Assembly (NCBI GenBank): GCA_020635655.1
Contig: JACJZI010000006.1
Span: forward strand, 186,001-250,000
Length of the DNA: 64,000 nucleotides
Source: Flavobacteriales bacterium
GTDB taxonomy: Bacteria > Bacteroidota > Bacteroidia > Flavobacteriales_F > PHOS-HE28
Direction: 5' to 3'
The position numbers and the translations under genes are program-made. Below, piece by piece: positions 24,425 to 33,392 of this stretch. The notes under the pieces were generated by a model. The model worked only from the letters and a program-made list of their open reading frames with translations. It did not search any database and was not told the origin of the DNA. Numbering within the stretch: the stretch's first letter is position 1; every line of letters begins with the position of its first letter.

Positions 24425-25196
24425 CACCGACCAGATCGTGATCGTGGTGATCGCCGCCACCGTGCTGCTGGTGGTGCTGGTGGGCTTCGTGGGCCTGCTG
24501 CTGGTGGTGAACGCCAACCGCCGCCACCGCCACCGCGCCGCGATCGCCGAGCAGCAGGTGCTGCGGGACCGGGAGGTGCGCGACGCCGAGCGCGAGGCCG
24601 TGCGCCATACGCTGACCGAGGTGGGCCGCGAGCTGCACGACAACGTGGGGCAGCTGCTGCAGGTGGCCCAGATGGGCGCGATGGACCGCCTGGAGGCGGA
24701 GGCCGCGACGGACCCCGCGGTGGACACCACGCTGCGCACGCTGGAGCAGGCCATCCAGGAGGTGCGCCGCCTGGGGCGCGCCCTGAACCGCGACATCTGG
24801 CAGAAGCGCAGCCTGCTGGACGCGCTGCAGGACGAGGCCGTGCGCGTGGAACGCCTGACGGGGATCCCCGTGCACATGCAGGTGGACGGCCGGCCAAGCG
24901 AGCCGAACGCCGACGCCAAGACCATCCTGTTCCGCACCTTTCAGGAGGTGCTGCACAACGCCCTGAGCCATAGCCGGGCCACGGAGCTGTCCATCCACGT
25001 GGGCGACACCGGCGGCTTCACCCTCCGCTTCGCCGACAACGGCCGGGGGTTCGATCCGCGCGCGGCGACCAACGGCAGCGGCCTGATGAACATCCGCCAC
25101 CGCTGCGCCCTGATCGGATTCACCGCCACCCTGCGGACCGCACCCGAGCAGGGCACCACCTGGACCTTCCTACCCGACCCCCACCATGCCCCATAG
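24417..25196 (+). CDS. Sensor histidine kinase without a sensor domain (HisKA_3)
   Basis: A 259-residue kinase: one N-terminal membrane helix at ~6-32 (IVIVVIAATVLLVVLVGFVG), a short basic linker, a HisKA_3 domain with phospho-acceptor His74 (GRELHDNVGQLLQVA), and a HATPase_c domain with FQEVLHNALSHSRA, DNGRGFD and GSGLMNIRHR. There is practically no extracellular loop, so the signal must come from the membrane itself or from a partner such as the 23771 protein. It overlaps both neighbours and is the likely kinase for the regulator at 25186. Confidence 0.9.
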   Translation: MDSTDQIVIVVIAATVLLVVLVGFVGLLLVVNANRRHRHRAAIAEQQVLRDREVRDAEREAVRHTLTEVGRELHDNVGQLLQVAQMGAMDRLEAEAATDPAVDTTLRTLEQAIQEVRRLGRALNRDIWQKRSLLDALQDEAVRVERLTGIPVHMQVDGRPSEPNADAKTILFRTFQEVLHNALSHSRATELSIHVGDTGGFTLRFADNGRGFDPRAATNGSGLMNIRHRCALIGFTATLRTAPEQGTTWTFLPDPHHAP

Positions 25197-25851
25197 CATT
25201 GCCCTTGTGGACGACCACGACCTGATGCGCTCCGCGCTGGCCAACATGATCGACCGGCTGGGTGACTACAAGGTGATCTTCCAGGCCTCCAACGGCAAAC
25301 AGTTCGTGGAGGGACTGCCCACCGACGATGCACCACTGATCGCCATCGTGGACCTGAACATGCCGGTGATGGACGGCTACCAGGTGCTGGAATGGCTGTC
25401 CGAACACCGCCGGGACGTGCGCGCGCTGGTGCTGACCTTCGACGCCACCGACGACGCCCTGACGCAGGCCGTGCGGCTGGGCGCACGCGGGTTCCTGGGC
25501 AAGAACGCGCGGCCACCCCTCCTGAAGCTCGCCCTGGACAGCATCGCACTGACAGGCTATTTCCAGAGTGGTGATACGTCGGGCCACGCCCCACCGCCGG
25601 AGGCCATGTCCGTGGCCCGGTACAACCGCGAGCGCGACCACATCCTGAGCCGGATGACCGACCGCGAACTGGAATTCCTGCAGCTGGTGTGCAGCGAGGA
25701 GGAACACACCTACCCGGAGATCGGGCGGCGCATGGACCTGCGCCCACGGTCGGTGGACAATTACCGCATATCGCTGTTCCAGAAGTTCGACATCAAGAGC
25801 AAGACCGGCCTGGTGCTCTTCGCGATGAAGTGGCGGTTGCTGGAGGGGTAG
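25186..25851 (+). CDS. LuxR/NarL-type response regulator
   Basis: A 221-residue response regulator: receiver domain at ~1-125 with VDDHD near position 8, phospho-acceptor Asp56 (IAIVDLNMPVMDGYQ) and the late Lys (RGFLGKNARP), and a LuxR-type helix-turn-helix at ~155-218 (TYPEIGRRMDLRPRSVDNYR). Its start overlaps the kinase by 11 bp, which indicates a tight operon. It is a candidate for the protein that binds the 17-bp motif in front of its own operon. Confidence 0.9.
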   Translation: MPHSIALVDDHDLMRSALANMIDRLGDYKVIFQASNGKQFVEGLPTDDAPLIAIVDLNMPVMDGYQVLEWLSEHRRDVRALVLTFDATDDALTQAVRLGARGFLGKNARPPLLKLALDSIALTGYFQSGDTSGHAPPPEAMSVARYNRERDHILSRMTDRELEFLQLVCSEEEHTYPEIGRRMDLRPRSVDNYRISLFQKFDIKSKTGLVLFAMKWRLLEG

Positions 25852-25962
25852 GGCCGGACCCACCGCGCAGGCCATTGAACGCACGGTCCTGCGCGCGATG
25901 ACGATGATGGATGATGAGCGCGAGGTCCATCAGCGTACTCCATATGAACCCAGACTTGCACA

Positions 25963-26124
25963 GGTCATGGAATAAGGATCGGCGCGGACCGATAAGGCCG
26001 GAGGCCGATCGGGCCAGGCCGTCCGCGGCGATCTCATCTTCGGGAGACGGGCGCAAGAGATCCTTCCAAGCGTGACAGGATCGCTTCGGGCGCTGGCAAA
26101 AGCCCAGCGACCCTCGCGATGACG
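25963..26124 (+). repeat. 160-bp palindromic element, copy F (left end damaged)
   Basis: Same core and right end as copies A-C; the left terminus is altered (GTCATGGAATAAGG instead of GTCATCGCGAGG). The preceding 25852-25962 also carries spacer-like text. Confidence 0.78.
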
Positions 26125-26177
26125 TCGTTGGGTGATGATCGCGTGATCCATCAGCGCACCCCACACACCACCCTATC

Positions 26178-26337
26178 CGTCATCGCGCGGATCGGCGCGG
26201 ACCGATGAGGCCGGAGGCCGGGCGGGCCAAGCCGTCCGCGGCGATCTTGTCTTCGGGAGACCGGAACCGGAGATCCTACCAAGCGTGATGGGATCGCCGC
26301 GCAGGCCGCCAAATGCGCGGCCCTGCCCGCGATGACG
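26178..26337 (+). repeat. 160-bp palindromic element, copy G
   Basis: Exactly 160 bp with intact outer ends, but the right-hand hairpin is replaced by a different palindromic sequence (around GCCGCGCAGGC and GCGCGGCCCTG). A 53-bp spacer very like the A/B spacer separates it from copy F. The remainder up to 26446 holds no gene. Confidence 0.75.
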
Positions 26338-26446
26338 GTGCAGAAAGAGATCGCTCAGCATCCGCCGCAACTTGCGCGAAGGCGGAGCGGACCCGCGCGA
26401 CGAGGCGAACCACCCACGCTTCCTGACAGCATGGTCGGTCCGCTGC

Positions 26447-28927
26447 TCATTCCTCGTAAGTGACCAGGATCTTGATCGGTGAATTGGACAACTGCGTGGC
26501 CGTGGGCGTGAGCACGAGAATGAAGTACGACCCCATGCTCCCGATCCTGTAGGAGAACTGATAGTCCGCATCGCTCGCCCCGCCGGTCACGATCGCGTTC
26601 GGCGGATACCATTGCCCGGCATGTTCCACATGGATATCAACGGCCAGGATCTTCTCGGTGGGGATGGATCCCGTGGAAATGGTCGCCACGGATGCGGGAT
26701 AGGTGGCGGTGGTGCCGTACAACACCTTCTGTTTGATGGACGGTGCGTCGGAACCAAGCTTCGTGTATTGGGCCACGTGCAGCTCTACGGAGGACAAGAG
26801 GCCGTTCGGATCCATCAGCAGCACCGAATGGTCCACGCCATTGAACAGGGAGTTGACCAGCAGCTGGCCGCCGCTGTTCCGGATGCTCCAATCCGCATAG
26901 CCATCGGTGGTCTCCTCGCCCCGTACCAGCTTGATGCCCGGTGTCTGGCCCGATCCGGAGGTGGAGCGCAGCTTCAGGGATACGTCGCCATCCCGTTCGA
27001 TCTGCAGGGCCTCGGTGGGGCTTGCCGTGCCGATGCCGACATTGCCCGCATTCGTATTCACCAGGTCATCGCCGTACCGCTCCCAATCCAGGACCTGAGG
27101 ATCGAACGCGCCGGTGTTGGGGTCCAGTGTCAGGGCGGAGGTACAGAACAACCGATGCACCGTCAGTGCATCACCACTGTAATTGGCCACATAGGCATAG
27201 TTGTCTGCCACGTCGATATCGAACGGGCTGTCGGCCGTTCCGGTGGTCGTTGCAAGTGTGGGGTTGTTGGGGTCGCTGATATCAACGACCGAAATGTTGC
27301 CATCCCCTGCACTGACCACGAACGCATGGTCACCTTCCACCGCTACCGATCGTATATCGGTGCCCAGCGCGATCGTGCCCAATGCCGTCGGGGTGCCTCC
27401 GGTCCCGATGTCGAAGATCCGCAACGTATTGTCCGCTGCCGTGATCACATAGGCATACCCACCGGACGTGGTGACGAACCTTGGGTTGGACCCGGTGGTG
27501 GGGACCGTTACAGGCGAAGCTCCGAGGTTGTACAGATCGAACACGCTCATGGTATGGTCACCGTAGTTGACCACGTAAGCATGACCGTTGGCCAGGCTGA
27601 TGGACCGCGGGTCATTGCCGGTGCTGACCGTGGCGATGGGCGCATCGCCATTTGACGGGTTGTACGTGTTGTAGACCCGAAGGTCATTGCTGCTTCGGTC
27701 CACGATGTATACACGGTGGCTGCCTCCATCGACGGCCAGGCTGTAAGGGTGCGAGCCCGTGGTGATGGTCGCCAGCAATGCAGGCGAAGCGGGCGTGCTG
27801 ATATCGATCACCCGCAATTCGCTGTCATCATAGTTGATCACACAGGCCCGGTCATTGCTCGCACGCACCCAAAAGGGGTTCGCGCCCATGCTGATCGCGG
27901 CCACTTCGGTAGGCGAGGCCGGGTTGCTCACGTCGATCACGCGCAGGTCATCCTGACTCTGGCTGGTCACGTAGGCATGGTGTCCGGAAACGCTTACCGA
28001 ACCCGCATTACCGACAGAGGTCGACCCCACCTCACCCGCGCAGGAAAGGTCCGGGGTGGGGACATTGTCCACCCCGAAAATGCCGGTCGCATCCAGGTTC
28101 CGCCAGCTGGCATTACCATCGGCATCGGAGGTGAGTATCTTCTTGTCGGCCTGGGTGCCGTCCTGGTATTTCATCTTGCCCACCACGTGGAGGGTAGTGT
28201 CCGGTGCCGAGGTGCCGATGCCCACATGTCCAAGGGTATCAATGTAGAGGCGTGTGTTCGCACCGCCCGTATTGATCTTGAAACCTTCCTCGGACTCCAG
28301 CCCCAACTCACCTGTGCTCGCATCGCTGAACAGGTAGTGCTCCTTGCCGTTCGTGGCATTGTCGATGGTGATGTTCGTATTGACGTTAGGGTCCTTATTG
28401 TTCAGGCGAAGGTCACCGGACACGTGCAGCCTGCTCTGAGGGAATGGTTCGCCGATGCCCACATTGCCGGAGTTGGTGTTATGGATGTCGGCTCCCGAAT
28501 CGGCCCATTGGGCGCCGGCCACCGCGTCGGCGGTCTTCGCATGCAAAGCATACGGCACGCTGAGCAATTGTTGCGTGCCCACGCTGGTGTAGCTGGTGCC
28601 ACCCGCTGGGTCCAGGCCCACCTCCAGGAAGTACGGTCCGGCGCTCCAGTCGATGGCGCTGAAGGTGCCGGTGCTGGGCGTGCCGTTGCCCACTTCCACG
28701 GAGAAGAGGCCGTTGGCGTTCGTGGTGGGTGCGTGCGACTCCGCATACACCACCGTGCCGCCTGCGGTGCCTTGGTGCAACTGGAATTGCACTCCCACGG
28801 TGGTGTTGGTCAGGGCGTCGCCACCCGCGTCGCGGGCCACGGCCTGGTACTGGAAGGCCTCAGGGGCCTGGGCGAAAAGAAGGATGGACGGGGCGAGCAG
28901 GGCGCCCAGCAGGAACGGGTAGCGCAT
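26447..28927 (-). CDS. Large secreted surface protein with LVIVD-type propeller
   Basis: An 826-residue exported protein (signal peptide MRYPFLLGALLAPSILLFAQ). After a FQYQAVARDAGG module at ~22-130 it has VGIGT-type repeats (HVGIGTSAPDTTLHV), then from ~310 to ~600 a beta-propeller built from LVIVD-like units (DDLRVIDVSNPASPTEVA, SELRVIDISTPASPALLA, GNISVVDISDPNNPTLA), another VGIGTASP repeat, and the C-terminal ~100-residue module YTKLGSDAPSIKQK...VTYEE shared with the 15571-17079 protein. Likely exposed on the cell surface; ligand unknown. The mix of tail-fibre-like repeats and a propeller suggests an adhesin. Confidence 0.8.
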   Translation of the reverse strand: MRYPFLLGALLAPSILLFAQAPEAFQYQAVARDAGGDALTNTTVGVQFQLHQGTAGGTVVYAESHAPTTNANGLFSVEVGNGTPSTGTFSAIDWSAGPYFLEVGLDPAGGTSYTSVGTQQLLSVPYALHAKTADAVAGAQWADSGADIHNTNSGNVGIGEPFPQSRLHVSGDLRLNNKDPNVNTNITIDNATNGKEHYLFSDASTGELGLESEEGFKINTGGANTRLYIDTLGHVGIGTSAPDTTLHVVGKMKYQDGTQADKKILTSDADGNASWRNLDATGIFGVDNVPTPDLSCAGEVGSTSVGNAGSVSVSGHHAYVTSQSQDDLRVIDVSNPASPTEVAAISMGANPFWVRASNDRACVINYDDSELRVIDISTPASPALLATITTGSHPYSLAVDGGSHRVYIVDRSSNDLRVYNTYNPSNGDAPIATVSTGNDPRSISLANGHAYVVNYGDHTMSVFDLYNLGASPVTVPTTGSNPRFVTTSGGYAYVITAADNTLRIFDIGTGGTPTALGTIALGTDIRSVAVEGDHAFVVSAGDGNISVVDISDPNNPTLATTTGTADSPFDIDVADNYAYVANYSGDALTVHRLFCTSALTLDPNTGAFDPQVLDWERYGDDLVNTNAGNVGIGTASPTEALQIERDGDVSLKLRSTSGSGQTPGIKLVRGEETTDGYADWSIRNSGGQLLVNSLFNGVDHSVLLMDPNGLLSSVELHVAQYTKLGSDAPSIKQKVLYGTTATYPASVATISTGSIPTEKILAVDIHVEHAGQWYPPNAIVTGGASDADYQFSYRIGSMGSYFILVLTPTATQLSNSPIKILVTYEE

Positions 28928-29008
28928 GGTGGGAGGTTATGGGACGGCTCAAATTAGGGAAGCGGGGGGACAAGGCAAGGGCAGCGGGTGCTGTGGGAAC
29001 GGTACAGT

Positions 29009-29072
29009 GGAGATCCTGCCAAGCGTGACAAGATCGCTTCGAGCCGCTCCCGTCGCGCACCCGGGCGATGAC
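29009..29072 (+). repeat. Degenerate half copy of the 160-bp palindromic element
   Basis: GAGATCCTGCCAAGCG and AAGATCGCTTCG match the right half; the hairpin and end are strongly altered (CGGGCGATGACC). Confidence 0.55.
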
Positions 29073-29172
29073 CATCCTGTGCGCGATCCGCTCATCGCCT
29101 GCCGCGATCCGCTCATTGGAGCCTGGATCATGGATGGATCGCTTGTTCCTTGTAAGAAGGAAAACCACCGCA

Positions 29173-31539
29173 ATGATCCGCTCACGCACCCGTACCCTAC
29201 CCTGGTCGCTGCTCCTGCTGCTGTTCCTGACCTCCGTCCCCCTGCACGCCCAGCTCTTCAACGGCATGAACTACCAGGCCGTGCTGCGCGATGCCCAGGG
29301 CGATCCGATGACGAACCAGGCCGTCACGCTCACCTTCAACGTGCACCAGAGCAGCGCCGTCGGGCCCATCGTGTTCACCGACACGCACAACACGAGCACC
29401 AACGACCGCGGTCTGGTGAACGTGGTGATCGGCAAGGGCGCGGTGGCCGGCAGCCTGACCGGCCTGGACTATGCCGGCACCGACTACTACCTGGTGGTCT
29501 ACGTGAACGGGTCAGGGCTCCCTCCGCAACGGTTGGAGGCCGTGCCCATGAGCTTCAAGGCGACGAACATGGACCTGAGCGACATACAGGACGTGTCCGG
29601 CACCGCGCCCACGAACGGACAGGTCTTGCAGTGGGATGGGACCACTTGGGCACCCTCCACGGTCGCGGGGGGCCTTTGGACGCAGGTGGGGAACAATGCA
29701 CTTTACGACAACGGGGAGGTGATCATAGGGGATATGACCCCCGTGGGATCCCTGCTGAGCATCGGGCTCTCGGACACCACGATCGCCACGGCGTTCGACG
29801 CCGTGAACGCGTATCACGGCGATGCCACCGGCTTCGGTGGCCGGGGCACCGCCACGGTAGAGGAGGATGGCACCGGCATCGGGCTCTACGGCTTCAGTAT
29901 CTCCCATTCAGCCCAGGCGGATTCGGTGATCGGGGTGATGGGTACCGGGTCGAACGGGCTGGGGATGATCCCCACCTATGGGTTGTTGGGGCGGGCCGTC
30001 GGTGCCTCCGCCTCGCGGAAGTACGGCGTATTTGGCAATGCGGACGGAGCCTCGGGCGTGGGCGTCTTTGGGCTCAACCTCACGGCCAGCGGACATGCCG
30101 GTTGGTTCAAGGGCCGCGTGGGCGTGGACGACGGTCCCGCGATCGCGCCCGCCTCAGACGCCAGCGCACTGTTGCAACTGAACAGCACCACCAGGGGTTT
30201 CCTGCTGCCCCGGATGACCACCACCGAGCGGACCGCGATCGCCTCACCAGCTGAGGCGCTCCTGGTCTACGACATCGACCTTGCCGCCACCATGCAATAC
30301 GTTGACGGTAGCTGGCAGTTGATGGGCGGAGGCGCGCCTTCGCCCTGGACCACGAACACCTCCTATGGGATCGAATACGATGGGCTCAACGTGGGCATCG
30401 GCATCGATGCGTCCGATCAGGCCCGGTTGGCCGTGGTCAATGACACCTTGGAGAAGTCGGTGGTCGTGGTCAATTCCTCCAACTCACCCGCGCCGGTAGG
30501 GCTTCACTCCATTGTACATCCCACCAGCGCGGAATACGCCGTTTCCATCCTGGGTGCGGTAGAGTCGGGCACCATCACGCCAACGGATTCGATCGTGGGT
30601 GTCTTCGGGACCGCGCTCAACGGCGGCGGTCAGGCCCGATCGTACGGCGTGCTCGGGCAGGTCCTGGCATACGGCTTTGGTACCGCGCGCAATTTCGGCC
30701 TCGCTGGTCAGTTGATCGGAAGCCATGGTGCCGGCGTGTTCGGTGAATTGCTCGGCAACGGTACCGACCGGTATGCGATCCATGCCAAGGCCTACGACGG
30801 GAACGATATTGCCCTTTTCGCGGAGAATACCAGCGGCATGGGCGTGGCGGGCTACTTCGCCGGGGAGCTCTTCACGGACTGGAGACTATCCGTTAACGAC
30901 GAGCTGTGGATCCGCTCCCAAGGAGCCAACAGCTCGGTGGTGCTCGAAATGAACAACGACCTGGGTAACGAAACCATATCCATGGAGGCGAAGCATTCCA
31001 ACCAGGGTGGCGCATCCATTCGTGTGGCGGACGAAAACGGGTCCAACCGCATCTTGTTGGTGGTGGACAATGCCGGAGTTGGCCGCGTGACCACCGACGA
31101 GTTGGAGATCAAGGGCGGCGCCGACCTGGCGGAACATTTCGCCGTGGACGACCAGGCCGGCGAAGTGCTTCCGGGAACGCTGGTCTCCATCGCACCGGAC
31201 GGCTCCGGAAGGCTTGAGCCGAGCGTTGTGCCCTATGACCGGCGCGTGGCCGGCGTGGTGAGCGGCGCCAACGGCGTGAACCCCGGACTGACCCTGCGTC
31301 AACCGGGCACCACCGCGGACGGTGCCGTGCCGGTGGCGCTGAACGGACGGGTGTACGTCCGAGCCGATGTGTCCAACGGCCCCATCGCACCCGGCGACCT
31401 GCTCACCTCCTCCACCACGCCGGGCCGCGCCATGAAGGCGACCGATACCGACCGCATGTCCGGTGCCGTGATCGGCAAGGCGATGACCGCCCTGGACGAG
31501 GGTACCGGCCTGGTGCTGGTGCTCGTGAACCTCCAATAG
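29173..31539 (+). CDS. Large secreted surface protein with tail-spike-like C-terminal domain
   Basis: A 788-residue exported protein. The ATG at 29173 follows AGAAGGA by a normal distance and starts a signal peptide (MIRSRTRTLPWSLLLLLFLT); an ATG at 29068 would add 35 residues with no signal character. It has the NYQAVLRDAQG module, long Gly/Ser/Ala-rich beta repeats reminiscent of phage tail fibres (YGVLGQVLAYGFGTARNFG, HGAGVFGELLG), and a C-terminal ~150-residue domain starting GGADLAEHFAVDD with EVLPGTLVSI, RRVAGVVSG and GDLLTSSTTPGRAMKA. That last domain resembles peptidase G2/tail-spike chaperone-like domains that promote trimer formation; this assignment is from pattern only. The gene lies 9 bp before the subtilase gene and may be co-transcribed with it. 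Confidence 0.75.
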   Translation: MIRSRTRTLPWSLLLLLFLTSVPLHAQLFNGMNYQAVLRDAQGDPMTNQAVTLTFNVHQSSAVGPIVFTDTHNTSTNDRGLVNVVIGKGAVAGSLTGLDYAGTDYYLVVYVNGSGLPPQRLEAVPMSFKATNMDLSDIQDVSGTAPTNGQVLQWDGTTWAPSTVAGGLWTQVGNNALYDNGEVIIGDMTPVGSLLSIGLSDTTIATAFDAVNAYHGDATGFGGRGTATVEEDGTGIGLYGFSISHSAQADSVIGVMGTGSNGLGMIPTYGLLGRAVGASASRKYGVFGNADGASGVGVFGLNLTASGHAGWFKGRVGVDDGPAIAPASDASALLQLNSTTRGFLLPRMTTTERTAIASPAEALLVYDIDLAATMQYVDGSWQLMGGGAPSPWTTNTSYGIEYDGLNVGIGIDASDQARLAVVNDTLEKSVVVVNSSNSPAPVGLHSIVHPTSAEYAVSILGAVESGTITPTDSIVGVFGTALNGGGQARSYGVLGQVLAYGFGTARNFGLAGQLIGSHGAGVFGELLGNGTDRYAIHAKAYDGNDIALFAENTSGMGVAGYFAGELFTDWRLSVNDELWIRSQGANSSVVLEMNNDLGNETISMEAKHSNQGGASIRVADENGSNRILLVVDNAGVGRVTTDELEIKGGADLAEHFAVDDQAGEVLPGTLVSIAPDGSGRLEPSVVPYDRRVAGVVSGANGVNPGLTLRQPGTTADGAVPVALNGRVYVRADVSNGPIAPGDLLTSSTTPGRAMKATDTDRMSGAVIGKAMTALDEGTGLVLVLVNLQ

Positions 31540-31547
31540 CTCGGACC

Positions 31548-33353
31548 ATGCGCCACAGCCTTGGCCTATCCCTGATGATCCTTGCCGGCGCATTGAGCGC
31601 CCAGGACGACAGCTGGCAGCGCATCCTGAACGAAAAGGTGCCGGCGCGGATGGACATCAGCGGGAACCTGTACCAGCTCATTCGACTCGCGGAGGTCGCT
31701 CCGGACGAAGCGCTGCGCCACGCACGTGAAATGAAGCTGCTCACGCGTGACGACGGTGCGATCTACGTGGAGCTGATCATGAAGGACGGTTCGGCATTCG
31801 ACAGGACCCCGGCGGACCGATCGGCGATCGAACTGCGGAGCGTATGGCGCGACCGGGCCACCGCCTGGATCGGCCTGGCCGGAATGACCGAAATGATGAA
31901 CGATCCGGACAACCCCTACCGGTTGCGCAGCACGGACACGGGAAGAACGACGAACGAAGGTCCTGGGGTGATGAACTCGGCCGCCTATGCGCTCGCTGGA
32001 GCGGACGGCACAGGCTTGCGGATCGCCGTGTTCGACCTGGGATTCGACACGCTCACCGAGGCCAAGGCCGCCGGTGTCGTCCCGATGACCACCGTGGACA
32101 CGGACCACATCGGCACCGGATTGGAGAGCGGACCCCGGCACGGTACGGCCTGCCTGGAGACCACCTTCGACCATGCGCCGGGTGCTCAATACTACCTGCA
32201 CCGGGTAGGCGGTGCGGCGGACGTCGGCGACGCGGTGAACGCTTGCATCAATGCGGGCGTGGACGTCATCACCAACTCGCTCGCCTATTTCAATCAAGGA
32301 TGGCACGACGATGATGGCCCGATCTGCGCAGCCTTCGACCTGGCCGCGCAGAACGGCATCCTCTGTTTCACCTCGGCGGGCAACTATGCGGCAGGCGATC
32401 ACTACCAGGGCAACTGGAGCGATCCGGACAACGATGGGATCTTCAACTGGTCCGGGGCCAACGAACTGAACACCACCTCGGTGCCCGCTGGAGGTGACAT
32501 CGATATTCGTCTGCAATGGGCGGACGACCCCGACCCCACTACGGACGATTACGACCTGTACCTATACGACCTGACCGATGCGTTGCTGGTGGCCTCGTCG
32601 CTCTCGTCCACGGCCTATGAAGGCGCTTCCTGGACCAACAACAATGCCGTGGCACATACCGTGGGGGTGCAGATCGTCCAGGCCGGGACCGACGCCAACG
32701 ACCTCGAGATCTTCGAGCTGAACGCACGGAACCTGCTGTTCTTCACGCCGGAGAATTCCACGGCATGTCCGGCGAATTCCGTCGAACCCAACGTGATCGT
32801 CTGTGGGGCGGTGCCGTGGAGCGACTATGGTGATCCCGCGGGATCGTCGGTGATCGCAGGCTACTCCAGCCTGGGTCCTTCCAACGATGGCATGATGCTG
32901 CCCGACCTTTGCGGCGCCACCAATACCACCACGTTCGCCTATGGCGGCGCATTCTCCGGCACGAGTTGTGCCACCCCCAACGCCGCCGGTGCCGCGGCCG
33001 CGCTCTGGAGCGCCCACCCCGACTACACCGCCGACGGCATCCGGCAACTCATCCTGCGCAAGGCGGAATTGTACAAGGATTGGGGGACCGCGGGCACTGA
33101 AATGACCTATGGCCATGGCGGGCTGTACCTGAAGAGCTACCTGGCCGGCACGGAATACGTGCTCGAAGGCTCGGGGAACACTACCGGCACCGACGACATC
33201 CCCTACTCCAGCATGGAGCAGGCGGACCAGTACGCGCCGCCGAACAGCAATGTGTTCTTCCTGGGGGGCACCTATCCGGAACCACCACCGGGCACGGTGC
33301 TGGACACACCCATGATCTATCGCTCCGTGAAGGAGGATGCGGTGGTGCAATGA
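31548..33353 (+). CDS. Secreted subtilisin-like serine peptidase (S8)
   Basis: A 601-residue exported peptidase (signal peptide MRHSLGLSLMILAGALSAQ). The catalytic triad is visible as Asp163 (RIAVFDLGFD), His198 (GPRHGTACLE) and Ser473 (FSGTSCATPNAAG), with the oxyanion Asn in FTSAGNYAAG near 285. A ~130-residue insert between the Asn and the Ser contains a beta-sandwich-like stretch (DIDIRLQWADDPDPTT, ASWTNNN) like the PPC/CUB-type inserts of other Bacteroidota subtilases. No T9SS tail is seen at the C-terminus. It follows the surface protein at 29173 by 9 bp, so it could process that protein. Confidence 0.9.
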   Translation: MRHSLGLSLMILAGALSAQDDSWQRILNEKVPARMDISGNLYQLIRLAEVAPDEALRHAREMKLLTRDDGAIYVELIMKDGSAFDRTPADRSAIELRSVWRDRATAWIGLAGMTEMMNDPDNPYRLRSTDTGRTTNEGPGVMNSAAYALAGADGTGLRIAVFDLGFDTLTEAKAAGVVPMTTVDTDHIGTGLESGPRHGTACLETTFDHAPGAQYYLHRVGGAADVGDAVNACINAGVDVITNSLAYFNQGWHDDDGPICAAFDLAAQNGILCFTSAGNYAAGDHYQGNWSDPDNDGIFNWSGANELNTTSVPAGGDIDIRLQWADDPDPTTDDYDLYLYDLTDALLVASSLSSTAYEGASWTNNNAVAHTVGVQIVQAGTDANDLEIFELNARNLLFFTPENSTACPANSVEPNVIVCGAVPWSDYGDPAGSSVIAGYSSLGPSNDGMMLPDLCGATNTTTFAYGGAFSGTSCATPNAAGAAAALWSAHPDYTADGIRQLILRKAELYKDWGTAGTEMTYGHGGLYLKSYLAGTEYVLEGSGNTTGTDDIPYSSMEQADQYAPPNSNVFFLGGTYPEPPPGTVLDTPMIYRSVKEDAVVQ

Positions 33354-33380
33354 CCGTGGATGCGGAAGGGCCCACCCGAT

Positions 33381-33388
33381 TACCTTGT
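33381..33388 (+). promoter_or_regulatory. TACCTTGT, weak -7 box
   Basis: Seven-of-eight type match to TAnnTTTG lying 4 bp before the ATG of the LytS-type kinase. Confidence 0.3.
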
Positions 33389-33392
33389 GTGG

